From CAVQRC01 sp963715045 (GTDB taxonomy: Bacteria; Planctomycetota; Planctomycetia; Pirellulales; Lacipirellulaceae), in NCBI GenBank assembly GCA_963715045.1, contig CAVQRC010000004.1, positions 1 to 64,000 of the forward strand: a stretch of DNA of 64,000 nucleotides. Reading direction: 5' to 3'. A model generated the notes under the pieces. That model was not told the origin of the DNA. It searched no databases and was given only the letters and a program-made list of their open reading frames with translations. Positions 29,301 to 39,158 of the stretch are shown piece by piece. Positions within the stretch are counted from its first letter, which is position 1, and each line of letters opens with the position of its first letter. A program made the position numbers and the translations under genes.

Positions 29301-32300
29301 CTAGCTTACAACGTTGAGATTCAGACCCAGCTGAGCCGTCGCCAGGTCCTCGTCGTCCTGGTCCACGTCGCCGTCTCCATCCAGGTCACCGTCGGCCCAC
29401 GTTGCTCCACTCGTGATGATCCCGTTGTTACCATCGACAACATCCCAGTCGTCGTTGTCAACGTCGTAGTCACCGTCGAGGTCAGCAAGCAGCCACAGGT
29501 CTTCGAGGTTGATCCCGTAATTGTCTTGCCAGATACCGAAGTCGACGCCATCCACATCGCCATCGCCGTCGAAATCCGCCTCCGAGAATACAGCGTCTAC
29601 CGCCGTTGGATAGTTGATTTGCCAAATGAGGTAGTCCGACCCGTTCACGATGTTGTTAAGGTCGGCGTCCCCAGGCAACAGCGTCATTACGAACGAGAAG
29701 TCGCCGCCCGCGGTGCCGTTACCTGAATCCCCCGTTGGTGCGAATTCGCTGGTAGTCGTTGTTGTCGCGACGTTGGCTGGATTCGTCCACTCACCATCAA
29801 GGGCACCGTCCGTGTCAGTGACTCCATCGCTAACCACGAGGGCGTACTGATCTCCAAACGTCCACCCGTCAAACTGCCAAGTACCGGTCATCGTCGAAAA
29901 GTCATACGAGAACTCCACGAGCGATGGGACGTTTCCGGTATAGAGACCGATGACCTGCAAGTCGCCAGCGACTACCTCGCCGAGCTCAGAAAAAACAATT
30001 GAAATCGTGTCCGCGCCACCAACAGGCACGGTTTCGAGCTGCACGCCATCACCGGTATGACCTTCTTCACGGAAACTGAACGGGTCGTGCATCGACGTCG
30101 AGCCGCTCACGATGACGTCGGTGACCTTCATTGGAGTTCCCATTGAGATGCTTCCAGCACCCCCTCCCCCGTCAAACTGGGTTTGCCAGATAAGGAAATC
30201 ATTACCGTCGACATCCTCATCGCAGTCTGCATCGCCGTTTGCATGAGTCGCACCGGAACTCGTTCCAAAACCGGCCTGCCATAACAAGAAATCGTCCCCG
30301 TCAACCGTTCCGTCTTCATTGAAATCGGCGTCATTAACGCATTCGCCGACTTGCAGTTCGAACGCTCCGATATCGATATCAGCATCGCCCGCCTTAAAGT
30401 CCTCGATACGGCCAAACGAATCACCTCGCTGGTCCCAATCCGGAACGTCCGGATCCGTGTCCGCGTTGGGATCGCCTTGATCGATTGCCGGACTGTAGGA
30501 CGCGATTGCATGCGTCTCTGTCGGACCTCCGTAGTTGTCCAACGGAAGCAGGCCCAGCGGTGTCTTGTTACCCGTCATGTTTCCATCGCCGCCAAGGGAT
30601 GTAACGCTGCTACCGTCGATGATCAGGTCAAAAACCTCAATAAGGCTGTAATCCACGGACCACGCAAACACTGTCGCCTCGACTTCCAGATCGCTTCCTT
30701 CGGCACCGGGAAACTTCCAGTGCGGTCCCGATGTGGCTGGATCGGGACACATCTCTGGATCAAAGACTTGTTTGTAGTTATCCGCAGCAAGAAGATGGGA
30801 CAAATGGAATTCGTTGGCTTGCGATTCGGCAGACTCGGGATCGTACGTTTCAATGAATATCCCGCCGCCCTTAAGCTTGTCATAGTTGTTTTGGGACGCT
30901 ACGTCGCACACGTAGGCGAAATTCTCCGCGACGGTCACGTGCGCAATCTAGTCGCCCTCAAACCACACGGCAGGGTCCTGCACTATCCCAACGCTATACA
31001 ACCCGCCACCCAGTACTTCTACGTTGTCGACAACGACCTCGGACGCACCATCGTCGATAGACAGGTATGCTTCGTTATTCGAAATGGTCGACGGTGCGTT
31101 GATGTTGACCTCTTCCATCTCATCTGAATCGGCTCCCAAGAAGTGATCTGCACCCCGATGAGCCAGGCCGCCGCCTCGCGAGTAGATGTCGTTTCCTTCT
31201 GCCGAGAAGTCCGCCTCCTCGCCTGAATCGCTCGCGATGCTCACATCCAATCGCGTATCGTTGCGGCTAATGGTTGTCCCGTGAATCTCGGTCTCGACGA
31301 AGAGGTCCGAATAGATTCCTCCGCCCTCCACGAAAAAGCCCTTTGCACCACCATGCTCACCCAGAGGAAAATTGAGGGGGGTTTCCTCTTCCTCACCGTA
31401 ACCGCGATAGACGTTGATTGCACTGATGCTTGCGTAATTGCTATCAATGGTGCTGTCGGTGATGATGATCACGTAGCTAATCTCCTCCGGGTCTACCGCG
31501 AAGAGATACACTCCACCACCTCGTGCTATTCCATTGGTGTTTTGTGTCGGGAAATCCTCTGGATACTCGTTTCCACCAAAAACACCGACTGCCCCATTGT
31601 TGATGATCTTAGAGTTCGTGATATAAAGTTCGGGACTATCTGAGTACAGGCCCCCGCCCATTGGGTCTACACCAATAGTTCCGTCCTCGAATTCACCCGG
31701 ATTCTCGGGATCGGGTACAACACGACGTCTTTCAACGACGAAGTTCTCGTCGATGGTCATATTCTCCAGCGTCAGCTTTGAGCCATGGTTGAGGATGCCG
31801 GCTCCTCGCGAAGGCTCCGCCTGATATTCACGCATCGATTGTGCATTCAATGGTGTGGTTACATCTTCACTCAAATCGCCTCCCGTTATTGTAAACCCCT
31901 TCATTGTGACTTCGGGAGACCATTGTGTTGTCCCGCCAACGCGGAACACTCGAAAGCCGTCGCCGTCAGGAACCAAAGGGTCGGGGTTGCTTCCAAAGCC
32001 TGCTGACACGCTGATGCCATTCGTCAGATTCGACGCATCGATCGTGACGTTTTGCCTGATGAATAGCTGGCCGGCAACGCGTTCGATTTCATCTGCGTTG
32101 TTTTCATCTGGATCAAATGGAGCCCTGAGAGTGATCGTGGCGTTGTTGAGACTTTGGTGGAAGACGATTGTGTCATTTCCTCCGCCTGGGACCCCACCAG
32201 TTATTCTACCGTCATCTCCGTCACTTTCTGGCACGAACTCACCATTGGCGTACCGAATCGCATCGCGCAAAGTAATTTGTTCGTCGTCGGTCACCGGATC

Positions 32301-32444
32301 GCCCAAGTTATCCATTGTATCACCGGTCACAGTGACCGTGATGACGGCGAGCATCGTTCTTTCTTCAAGTGGATCATAGTGAAGTCTCCTATGTTCTACG
32401 GTTCGACGTCTGACTCGTCGGTTCTTTGTAAGAAATCCAAACAT
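29301..32444 (-). CDS. Beta-helix exoprotein with CSLREA-like start and dockerin repeats, module copy 1 (in-frame TAG)
   Basis: 1,047 codons in one frame, interrupted by a TAG at 30948-30950. The N-terminus MFGFLTKNRRVRRRTVEHRRLHYDPLEERTMLA carries the planctomycete LEERTMLA motif; a CSLREA-like segment (DDEQITLRDAIRYANG) and right-handed beta-helix repeats (TITGGDLSED, LTLENMTIDENF, ITNSKIINNGAVGVFGG) follow. After the stop, the frame goes on through a choice-of-anchor-Q-type end (SPAIDQGDPN...DIGAFELQVGE) and dockerin repeats (DFNEDGTVDGDDFLLW, DADCDEDVDGNDFLIW, and more to the end). AAGGAG precedes the ATG. It overlaps the SUMF1 gene by 49 bp, which suggests translational coupling. Probably a surface adhesin or glycan-binding protein; no catalytic site seen. 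Confidence 0.78.
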
Positions 32445-33382
32445 CGAAATGCTCCTTTTCTCGGAGTGCAGAGCAGGGCAAGTAGTAACAAGACGGTTGT
32501 ATTCGGCTCTGGAACACTGGCGAGTCGTATCCCTGTATCGAGAAGTTGATTGAAGGGGAATGCCCCAGTGTGAAAAGACGACGACATTCCGTTGGCGCGT
32601 ATACTGCTACCCCAATAAGACCCTCTTACACCGCGGGGCTCGTCCACCGTGTCGTTGAGGAAGTCGAGCGCGGACTCTTCCCATTCCCAGACGTTTCCGG
32701 CTTGGGCGACAGTGCCGAAAGGACTTGGACCTCCAGCAGAATTCACGTCAGCGGGTCCGCTTGCGCCAAGCATTGACGTGTCGTACACAGCCGTGTTCAC
32801 GTCTGTCCCACTTAGAACTGGTGTTGGGGGCGTGTTACGCCCATTCGGATAGTCCCACCAGAGATCACTCACCGGGTCGTAGAAGGCCGCCTTGTACCAC
32901 TCATCGGCACTTGGAATGACGTATTTCGCTAGGCGATTGCGAAAAAGGTTGTTCGGATTGTATCCGGCATCTCCTAGCTCCCAGAGCTGGAAGTTGCCGC
33001 TGTCGTCGAATTTGTAAGCTGGATGATTTCCTGTGCTCGTATTGAGCCAGTTGGCAAACCGTGCCCAGCTCCACCACATAACTCCAGTCGCGGGCTTGTT
33101 GGGGCCACGAGCAATCGCCCTCTCGATCGGCTCGGCGTCTCCTTCTGTGAGAGCGTTAACCGCATCGATCATCGCCTCTGAGATCTCGTACTTTCCGATG
33201 CGGTAGACATACGGCAGGGATCCCGCCGGATTCGGATCGCCCGTTGTGTCCGCCGGGTTTCCGGGATCGCCTACGGTTACGAACTCAATCTCAAAGGCGT
33301 GCTCGCCGCTGCCGAATGTGTCGGCAGCCACATCTCCGGTGAGAACATTCAGCAGAAGAACAACAACAAAGAACCGAACCAT
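32396..33382 (-). CDS. SUMF1-fold PEP-CTERM surface protein, module copy 1
   Basis: 328 residues from ATG 33382, preceded by AGAGGAGG. Signal peptide MVRFFVVVLLLNVLTGDVAADTF, then a SUMF1/formylglycine-generating-enzyme-like domain (VYRIGKYEISEAMIDAVN, PATGVMWWSWARFANWLN, YVIPSADEWYKAAFYDP, SPFGTVAQAGNVWEWEE) and a PEP-CTERM sorting end (SVPEPNTTVLLLLALL plus basic residues). The mature domain before the sorting signal has no cysteine, so formylglycine or ergothioneine-type chemistry that needs catalytic cysteines is not expected; the fold may bind ligands. 75% or more of the residues appear shared with the copy at 36268. PEP-CTERM proteins are anchored by exosortase. Confidence 0.82.
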   Translation of the reverse strand: MVRFFVVVLLLNVLTGDVAADTFGSGEHAFEIEFVTVGDPGNPADTTGDPNPAGSLPYVYRIGKYEISEAMIDAVNALTEGDAEPIERAIARGPNKPATGVMWWSWARFANWLNTSTGNHPAYKFDDSGNFQLWELGDAGYNPNNLFRNRLAKYVIPSADEWYKAAFYDPVSDLWWDYPNGRNTPPTPVLSGTDVNTAVYDTSMLGASGPADVNSAGGPSPFGTVAQAGNVWEWEESALDFLNDTVDEPRGVRGSYWGSSIRANGMSSSFHTGAFPFNQLLDTGIRLASVPEPNTTVLLLLALLCTPRKGAFRCLDFLQRTDESDVEP

Positions 33383-33704
33383 GACAACCTCCTCTGGATA
33401 ACGCCCCCACCGCCCCATTCTATCGATCGTGGCGTTTTTGTTGGATCGAGCGGCCGGCAATTCTCGTGCCCGATTCGGGAAAGACTGTTTTTTCGTGACA
33501 AAACGCGATGACCCTATGTGCAGAATCGCACGTAGAGGGGCAGGATTCGCACACTCTGAGCTGTGACCTTCGATGACCATCTCGCTATTCGGCTACGAGA
33601 GGCGACGGCGGCCGCGTGATTCTAGTCGGCGGGACCTATGCACACGCCACCCTAGGCCGGGCATGCCAGCCAGCAAAGAATTGGTCAGCGCACTTACTTG
33701 AAAA

Positions 33705-33862
33705 GGACAAACGGGGACAAACGGGGACACCCATCAAGAGGACAAACGGGGACACCCATCAAGCGTGCTCGGGACAAACGGGGACACCCGGGACAAACGA
33801 GACAAACGGGGACAAACGGGGACACCCATCAACTGTGCTAGACAAACGGGGACACCCATCAA
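33705..33862. repeat. Left REP-like array, GACAAACGGGGACACCCATCAA units
   Basis: GGGGACACCC occurs five times (33723, 33748, 33780, 33818, 33848), mostly inside the unit ACAAACGGGGACACCCATCAA with spacers of 4-12 bases; extra partial GACAAACGGG units lie between. The core forms a small hairpin (GGG-GACA-CCC). It borders the transposase on its 5' side, and inverted copies border it on the other side. Confidence 0.85.
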
Positions 33863-33918
33863 TTGCGCTCGTCGACGCCCGCTTTCCGGCAACGCACGGT
33901 TGACAACGCATTTTGGAT

Positions 33919-35047
33919 ATGTATACATACGATCACCATTCCGTCCTGGCATCTCCGAGCCTCCATGCACCCAGGTCGATCGTGTCACGCATCCCGCGCA
34001 AGTTCCTTGTCGATCACGATGTGGTCGGGGTCTACCACTGCATCCAACGGTGCGTCCGCCGGGCCTTCCTCCTGGGGGACGACCCGCTCTCCGGCAGGAA
34101 CTACGACCACCGCAAGGACTGGATCGAGGACAAGCTGCAGCAGCTGGCAGCCCAGATGGCCGTCGAGGTTCTGGGCTATTCGATCCTGAGTAACCACCTA
34201 CACGCTGTCCTCCGAATCCGACCGGACGTCGTGCTCCGCTGGAGTGATGAAGAGGTCGCCCGGCGGTGGTGGAATCTCTGCCCCCAACGGAAGGACAAGC
34301 AGGGCAGGCCCCAAGAGCCCACCCAGCGGGAACTCGACGCCATGCTGGCCGACGCCACTCGCCTGGCGATCTGGCGGGGGCGGTTGTCCAGCATCTCGTG
34401 GGCGATGCGGTTGCTGTCGGAACCGATCGCCCGCCGCGCGAACCGGGAAGACGACTGCACCGGCCGTTTCTGGGAAGGCCGCTTCAAGTGCCAGCGACTG
34501 CTGGACGAAGGATCGCTGTTGGCCTGCTGTTTGTATGTGGACCTCAATCCAATCCGAGCCGGGCTGGCCGAGACGCCTGAGACCAGTCGTTTCACCGCCG
34601 CCTATCTGCGGATTCAGGCCGAGGTGCGTCCCGAAACTGGGTCGGATCGCCGCCCACGACCCGTCGCGGGATACCAGTTCTGCTGCGGACGATTGGCTCA
34701 GTCCGATCTACCTGGACGAGCGGCGCGACGAACGGCAGGACCCGCAGCCGGCCCGCCGCGCGTCCAATCGCGGATTCCTGCCGCTGACGACACGCGACTA
34801 TCTGGAGATCCTCGACTGGACGGGCAGACAGTTACGCGGAGGGACTCCCGGCAAGATTCCGGACCACCTGGCCCCGATCCTCGAGCGTCTGGGCCTGGTG
34901 CCCAGAAGTTGGCTGGCGACGGTCGAAAACTTCGGCCGCTGGTTCCACCGGGCGATCGGTGCGGCCAGTGCGATGTCGGCCGAGGCGACCGCCCGCGGCC
35001 AGAAATGGCTGGTCGGGATCGGTCATTGCCGCACCAGCTTTCAATAG
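33919..35047 (+). CDS. REP-associated tyrosine transposase (RAYT, IS200-like Y1 family), frameshifted
   Basis: A single-strand DNA transposase of the HUH/Y1 superfamily. Visible: RKFLVDHDVVGVYHCIQRC start, the metal-binding HUH motif in ILSNHLHAVLRI (H-L-H near residue 94), a long helical insert, FWEGRFKCQ, and the probable nucleophile tyrosine in CCLYVDLNPIRAGL (near residue 206). The C-terminal part has the planctomycete signature LPLTTRDYLEILDWTGRQLR and FGRWFHRAIGAA. Between about 34640 and 34690 the frame must change to link the halves, ending at 35047. ATG 33919 chosen; TTG 33913 is possible. RAYTs cut and move REP elements; inverted REP-like arrays flank this gene on both sides. Confidence 0.88.
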
Positions 35048-35205
35048 ACCCGTCATCGGCCGGCCGCATTCAATAAACGGCCGATTCGCCTCTTCAAGCG
35101 AATCCAACGGCGAGGGGAGTGGATCGCCTCGATCGAGGCATCCGTCCACCGCAACGCGGTGAACTGCCCGGATCCCGCGAGTATCTTCTTCAACGCCCGG
35201 ATACG

Positions 35206-35290
35206 CTTTGGGTGTCTCCCCGTTAGCGATGCCCATGCTTGATGGGTGTCCCCGGTTCCCCCCCTCTTGATGGGTGTCCCCGATTGCCTC
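35206..35290. repeat. Right REP-like array, inverse orientation
   Basis: TTGATGGGTGTCCCCG occurs twice (GGGTGTCCCC at 35244-35253 and 35272-35281) with a degenerate GGGTGTCTCCCCG at 35210-35222. These are reverse complements of the units at 33705-33862, so the transposase is enclosed by inverted copies. Confidence 0.85.
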
Positions 35291-36308
35291 CATCCCCGCG
35301 ATAGAGGTTGATGACATTGATTTTGGCAAGATTGTTATCAATCGTGCTATCAGTAATGGTGACAATCGTTCCTTGCTGCGGATTCCCCCTTTCAAAATAG
35401 GCACCGCCTCCGCGTGATTCTCCGATACCATTCCAGGTAGTTAACTCCTCCACATGCTCGTCTCCGCCAAACTTCCCAACGGCCCCATTGTTGATGATCC
35501 GCGAATTGGCGATCTCGACTACCGTACTACTTGAGAAGAGTCCTCCTCCCGTTGGCTGAAAACCCATAGACGCATCCACGTACTGCGAGTCGACGAAATC
35601 GACAAACCGTTTCTCAACAACGTAGTTCTCGGTGATCGTCATGTCCTCAAGTGTCAGAGACGATCCGCGATCTAGAATACCTCCGCCGTTGGACGGCTCG
35701 GAATCTGGAGAACCTGGCACATCATCACTCAAGTCACCTCCGGTAATTGTGAAGTGTTTCAGAGTAACGGCCGGGGATTCGCCATTTTCCCTACCGAGGC
35801 GAAACACCCGGAAGCCGTCGCCCGTGCCAGGATCTTCATCGCCTCCGTGCTTCGCAGTCACTGTCAGCGATTTTCCGGCGGCAATTAAGTCGCTCGCATC
35901 GATAACCACGTTGTTCTTGATGTAGAGCTCACCGGACTGACTGTCGCCGTTGCCATCCTGGAAGGGGTCTTCGAGCTCTATTGTTATGTCTGTAATGCTT
36001 TGGAAGGCGGTGGGGTTGAAGACGATTGTGTCGAATTCCCCTTCCCCAATGTCTTCTGGATCTCTGTCAATAAGACTGGCAACATTGTCGAATGGACCCG
36101 GCGTAACTCCATTCACGTATTGAATCGCATCGCGAAGTGTTAGCTCGCCATCGTCTTTCGGAGTACCGTCTCCATTTACTTCGTCATGAGCCACGTTAAC
36201 CATGAATATCGCAAGCATACGGCGATCCTCGAGAAGATCGAAGTGTAGGCGTCTGAGGCCTACGATCTCACCGCGGCGGTTTCGTCGCCTCGCAAATATG
36301 GGCAACAT
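35223..36308 (-). pseudogene. Beta-helix exoprotein, module copy 2, truncated by the REP array
   Basis: Paralogue of the gene at 29301-32444: MLPIFARRRNRRGEIVGLRRLHFDLLEDRRMLA, DDGELTLRDAIQYVNG, TITGGDLSDD, LTLEDMTITENYVVEKR, ANSRIINNGAVGKFGGDEH. A ribosome site AAAGGAG precedes ATG 36308. Homology to copy 1 stops after INVINLYRGDG (about 35293); the last 20 codons read GHPSRGGEPGTPIKHGHR, a translation of the REP-like repeat. About two thirds, including the anchor and dockerin repeats, are lost. It overlaps the upstream SUMF1 gene by 41 bp, as copy 1 does. Confidence 0.82.
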
Positions 36309-37302
36309 GGTCGCACTCCTTTCGCATTCGCAGACAACGTCCTGGGTAAACTGTCAGATGCCACACGATGACCACGACCAAAGCGACCGTAGTAGATGGT
36401 TCAGGTACGGCTGCCACACGCAGCCCTACGTTCACGAGCACTCTTCGCGGCAGTTCACGACTTCTATGTGATGAAGAGATAGCTAAATCGGTAAGAGTGG
36501 TTCCCGAATCAAAGCCTCGTACTCCACGGGCCTCGCTCGCGGTATCATTGAGGAGGTCATAGGCTGTTTCATCCCATTCCCAGACATTCCCAGCTTGAGC
36601 AACCGTTCCGAAGGGGCTTGCCCCCCCCGCAGTTGTGATATCAGCCGGGCCGAGACCTAGATTCCACACCGCAGTATTCGGAGCAGTACCACTTAGAGCG
36701 GGCACTGGTGCCGTATTGCTTCCATTTGGAAAGTCCCACCAGACATCGTTGTCCGGGTCGTAGAATGCGGCTTTGTACCACTCATCGCTGCTTGGAATTA
36801 CGTACTTTGCAAGGCGGTTGCGAAAAAGGTTCTGCGGGTTGTATCCCGCATCTCCCGTCTCCCACAGCTGGAAGTTGCCGTCGTCATCGAACCTGTACGC
36901 TGGATGATTGCCGGTGCTCGTATTGAGCCAATTCACAAACCGTGCCCAATCGAACCAGCTCACGCTCGTCGCGGGCTTGTTCGGTCCACGGGTATCTCTT
37001 GTGATGCCAAGCGGTGCTCCCTCTGCTTCGGTGATGGCGTTTGCGGCATCGATCATCGCCTCTGAGATCTCGTATTTTCCGATGCGATAGACATACGGCA
37101 CGCTTCCCGCGGGATTCGGGACGCCCGTTGTGTCCGCCGGATTGCCAGGCTCGCCTACCGTTACGAACTCAATCTCAAAGGTGTGCTCTCCGCTGCCAAA
37201 GGTGTCTGCAAATCCGGAAGTGGAGAGGGCCAGCAAGAGCAACGAGGGCTGGATGAAGACGACTGTCCAGACGACACGTGAGAGCTTGGTGCAGCGAAAC
37301 AT
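36268..37302 (-). CDS. SUMF1-fold PEP-CTERM surface protein, module copy 2
   Basis: 344 residues from ATG 37302 with AAGGAG eight bases upstream. Signal peptide (MFRCTKLSRVVWTVVFIQPSLLLLALSTSGFA), SUMF1-like domain nearly the same as copy 1 (DTFGSGEHTFEIEFVTVGEPGNPADTTG, YRIGKYEISEAMIDAANAITEAE, YVIPSSDEWYKAAFYDP, SPFGTVAQAGNVWEWDE) and a PEP-CTERM end (VPEPSTTVALVVVIVW plus basic tail). The tail overlaps the start of the next gene. No cysteine in the mature domain before the sorting signal. Confidence 0.82.
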   Translation of the reverse strand: MFRCTKLSRVVWTVVFIQPSLLLLALSTSGFADTFGSGEHTFEIEFVTVGEPGNPADTTGVPNPAGSVPYVYRIGKYEISEAMIDAANAITEAEGAPLGITRDTRGPNKPATSVSWFDWARFVNWLNTSTGNHPAYRFDDDGNFQLWETGDAGYNPQNLFRNRLAKYVIPSSDEWYKAAFYDPDNDVWWDFPNGSNTAPVPALSGTAPNTAVWNLGLGPADITTAGGASPFGTVAQAGNVWEWDETAYDLLNDTASEARGVRGFDSGTTLTDLAISSSHRSRELPRRVLVNVGLRVAAVPEPSTTVALVVVIVWHLTVYPGRCLRMRKECDHVAHICEATKPPR

Positions 37303-37825
37303 CGTAATCTCCTTGAACCGTAAAAACGCCCCATTGGAAGAGAACCCAATTCGATTCTACGAGGGGCGTTTAGGCGGGCCAAAAGATTTGCGGAGCGGAG
37401 ACTGGATTCGCGTTCCGCGTCGGGGGACTGGTTCCCGATCGTCGGTCACGAATCAGCTGCGTACACTCCAGCAATCCACGTGCCGCCTCGCGAACTGGCA
37501 ATGTGAAACCGCTGGCGGGCTCGAGGTGAGGGCTCGCAGAGATTAGCGAAGTATCTCCCAGCCGCACAATGGGTAAACGCACGTATCTCGCTAGACGAGA
37601 GGGGTCTTGTTCTGCCTCCCCCCGGCCCGCTTTTTTTAGCTGATTCCCGAAGGCGATCGAACTGCCCTTTCCGTATCGCCACCGAATGACATCACGCCGT
37701 AGTGAGCATTACCGCACGCTCCTAGGGCCTGCTTTAGCACAAATCGCACACCGCCACAGGGGGGGGTGAGCTCAGCCATGCAAACGCTTTCGCGAGTGCT
37801 AGTTACCACACACGCCGTACGACAC
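37303..37825. other. Gap without a recognised gene
   Basis: 520 bp upstream of the SUMF1 copy 2 gene and beyond the end of the ATPase remnant. Only short frames without family character. The G/C run at 37617-37627 and the TTTTTTT at 37632 are not placed in a convincing hairpin. Promoter elements for the 37302 gene are expected here but were not identified. Confidence 0.35.
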
Positions 37826-38637
37826 TCATCCTGTTGACTCGCCGCCCACGATACGAGGCCGTGGCCTCTTGGGGCCCGCTGGCGGCTCACTCCGCTGGAG
37901 CTTGATCTTAAGCGCCTCGGCGTTGGGACTCGAGATCCGCTTCGCCCACTTGTACCAGGTCGTCTTGCCGCCACCGCCAAGTTTGGCAAACGCCGGCACC
38001 CGCTCGCGCTTCTCGCCAAAACTTGCGTCTGCTTTGAGCTTGGCAACCAGCAACGCCTTCTCCGGAACCTGCTCAGAGACCATCCGCTTCACCCAATCGA
38101 TCCCAGATGCCTTCAGCTCCGCCGCTCGTACGTAATCCCGCATCGTGAGGTTTGGAATTAGATGCAGGTACTCTGCGAACCAATCAAACACGGCTTGGTC
38201 CCAAAACCAGTTGGCAACCTCGCGGTGCACTTCTTCGGCCGGTGGCTCAAATTGAATCAGGTGGCCGCGGTCTTCCACAGCCGCTTGGTTGGCACCGAGC
38301 GTCTTCCAATCGTTGGCGATGATGCACGTCCGACGCGTGGTCTCAAACTCGCGGGGGATCCCCTCGCTCGCTTGGCCGACGGCAGCGGAGTGCCAGGCCA
38401 CCGTCTTCACCGGGTCCGTCTGGCAGACGCACTTCAGCAGCCGGACCGCGGCTCGGTCCGAGTACAGAGAGTCCACGTCACGGACCGACGCACCGATTGG
38501 CTCTTGGCGAGACCCGCCCGGCCGATCAGGATCAGCAAGTTCAAATTGCCCGCCGCAAACGCCCGCACGTACTGCTCGAGCTCGGCATACGTGGTCACGA
38601 CCACCGACTGCTTGGGACGAGTCGTTTGATCACTCAT
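37826..38637 (-). pseudogene. AAA-type ATPase of a mobile element, internally deleted
   Basis: Starts MSDQTTRPKQSVVVTTYAELEQYVRAFAAGNLNLLILIGRAGLAKSQSV (ATG 38637; Walker A variant GRAGLAKS). Directly after VRRSV the sequence passes, in another frame, to DVDSLYSDRAAVRLLKCVCQ, which looks like the residues after a Walker B aspartate; the 40-50 residues normally between the two motifs are missing. The rest (IANDWKTL...AAVEDRGHLIQFEP, MRDYVRAAELKASGIDWVK) runs to 37826. It resembles ATPases found beside RepA-like initiators on planctomycete plasmids and integrated elements. With the RepA remnant it marks a decayed element. Confidence 0.6.
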
Positions 38638-38871
38638 CCGGCGATCTCCGGCACCTGGCGGACTGGCTCTGAATAACGGGAAAGACGGCTTGGCCTGCGT
38701 GGACGCGCGTTGCCTGCGAATACCGGTGGTGAAGGTCACCTACTACCGTGCTTGAGGGCGACATCGGCACCCGTAAACCCTTTGTCGAAAAGGACTTGCA
38801 ATCTTGCAACTAAGTATATAGCTTACTTAGAACCTACAACAACGAAGCGAGGTTGTTGTTTTTTAATTTGG

Positions 38872-39096
38872 ATGTCAGAAGGATCGAGCATCATGGGTGA
38901 CGAAGCATGAAAGGAGAGGCCATTCGACCTTACCAATGGCCGTGATGAATTGAACATTGCTGAATTCCCGCTCTTCTATCTCGCGCAGCGCGTTCCCTCC
39001 GATCTCAAGTCTCTCCGATACGAAGATGAGATTTTTGATCAGGGCAGAAATATTTCAATTGATCGCGAGCTGACCATCTCAGCTTCAAAGGACTAG
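38872..39096 (+). pseudogene. Replication initiator (RepA-like) N-terminal remnant
   Basis: 75 codons in one frame with an in-frame TGA at 38908-38910. After MSEGSSIMGDEA-stop-KERPF the sequence DLTNGRDELNIAEFPLFYLAQRVPSDLKSLRYEDEIFDQGRNISIDRELTISASKD matches the N-terminus of RepA-type plasmid/phage initiators. It ends with TAG after 62 residues of the domain; the family is several times longer. The AT-rich stretch 38790-38870 just upstream (GTATATAGC, long T runs) contrasts with the GC-rich surroundings and fits an old replication region. Confidence 0.65.
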
Positions 39097-39158
39097 CCCT
39101 AAGCCCCAAGCCAGCGATCCTCACCGACGACTACAAAGCCGTTGCGAAACGTGATTAT

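Noticed and set aside
33705..33862. Possible CRISPR array
   Set aside because: Unit repeats are short and the spacers are 4-12 bases with repeat fragments; no cas genes; inverted copies across a RAYT explain it better.
38908..38910. Selenocysteine or recoded UGA in the RepA piece
   Set aside because: No SECIS-like hairpin directly after it, the protein is also truncated further on, and other genes in the window use TGA as a stop.
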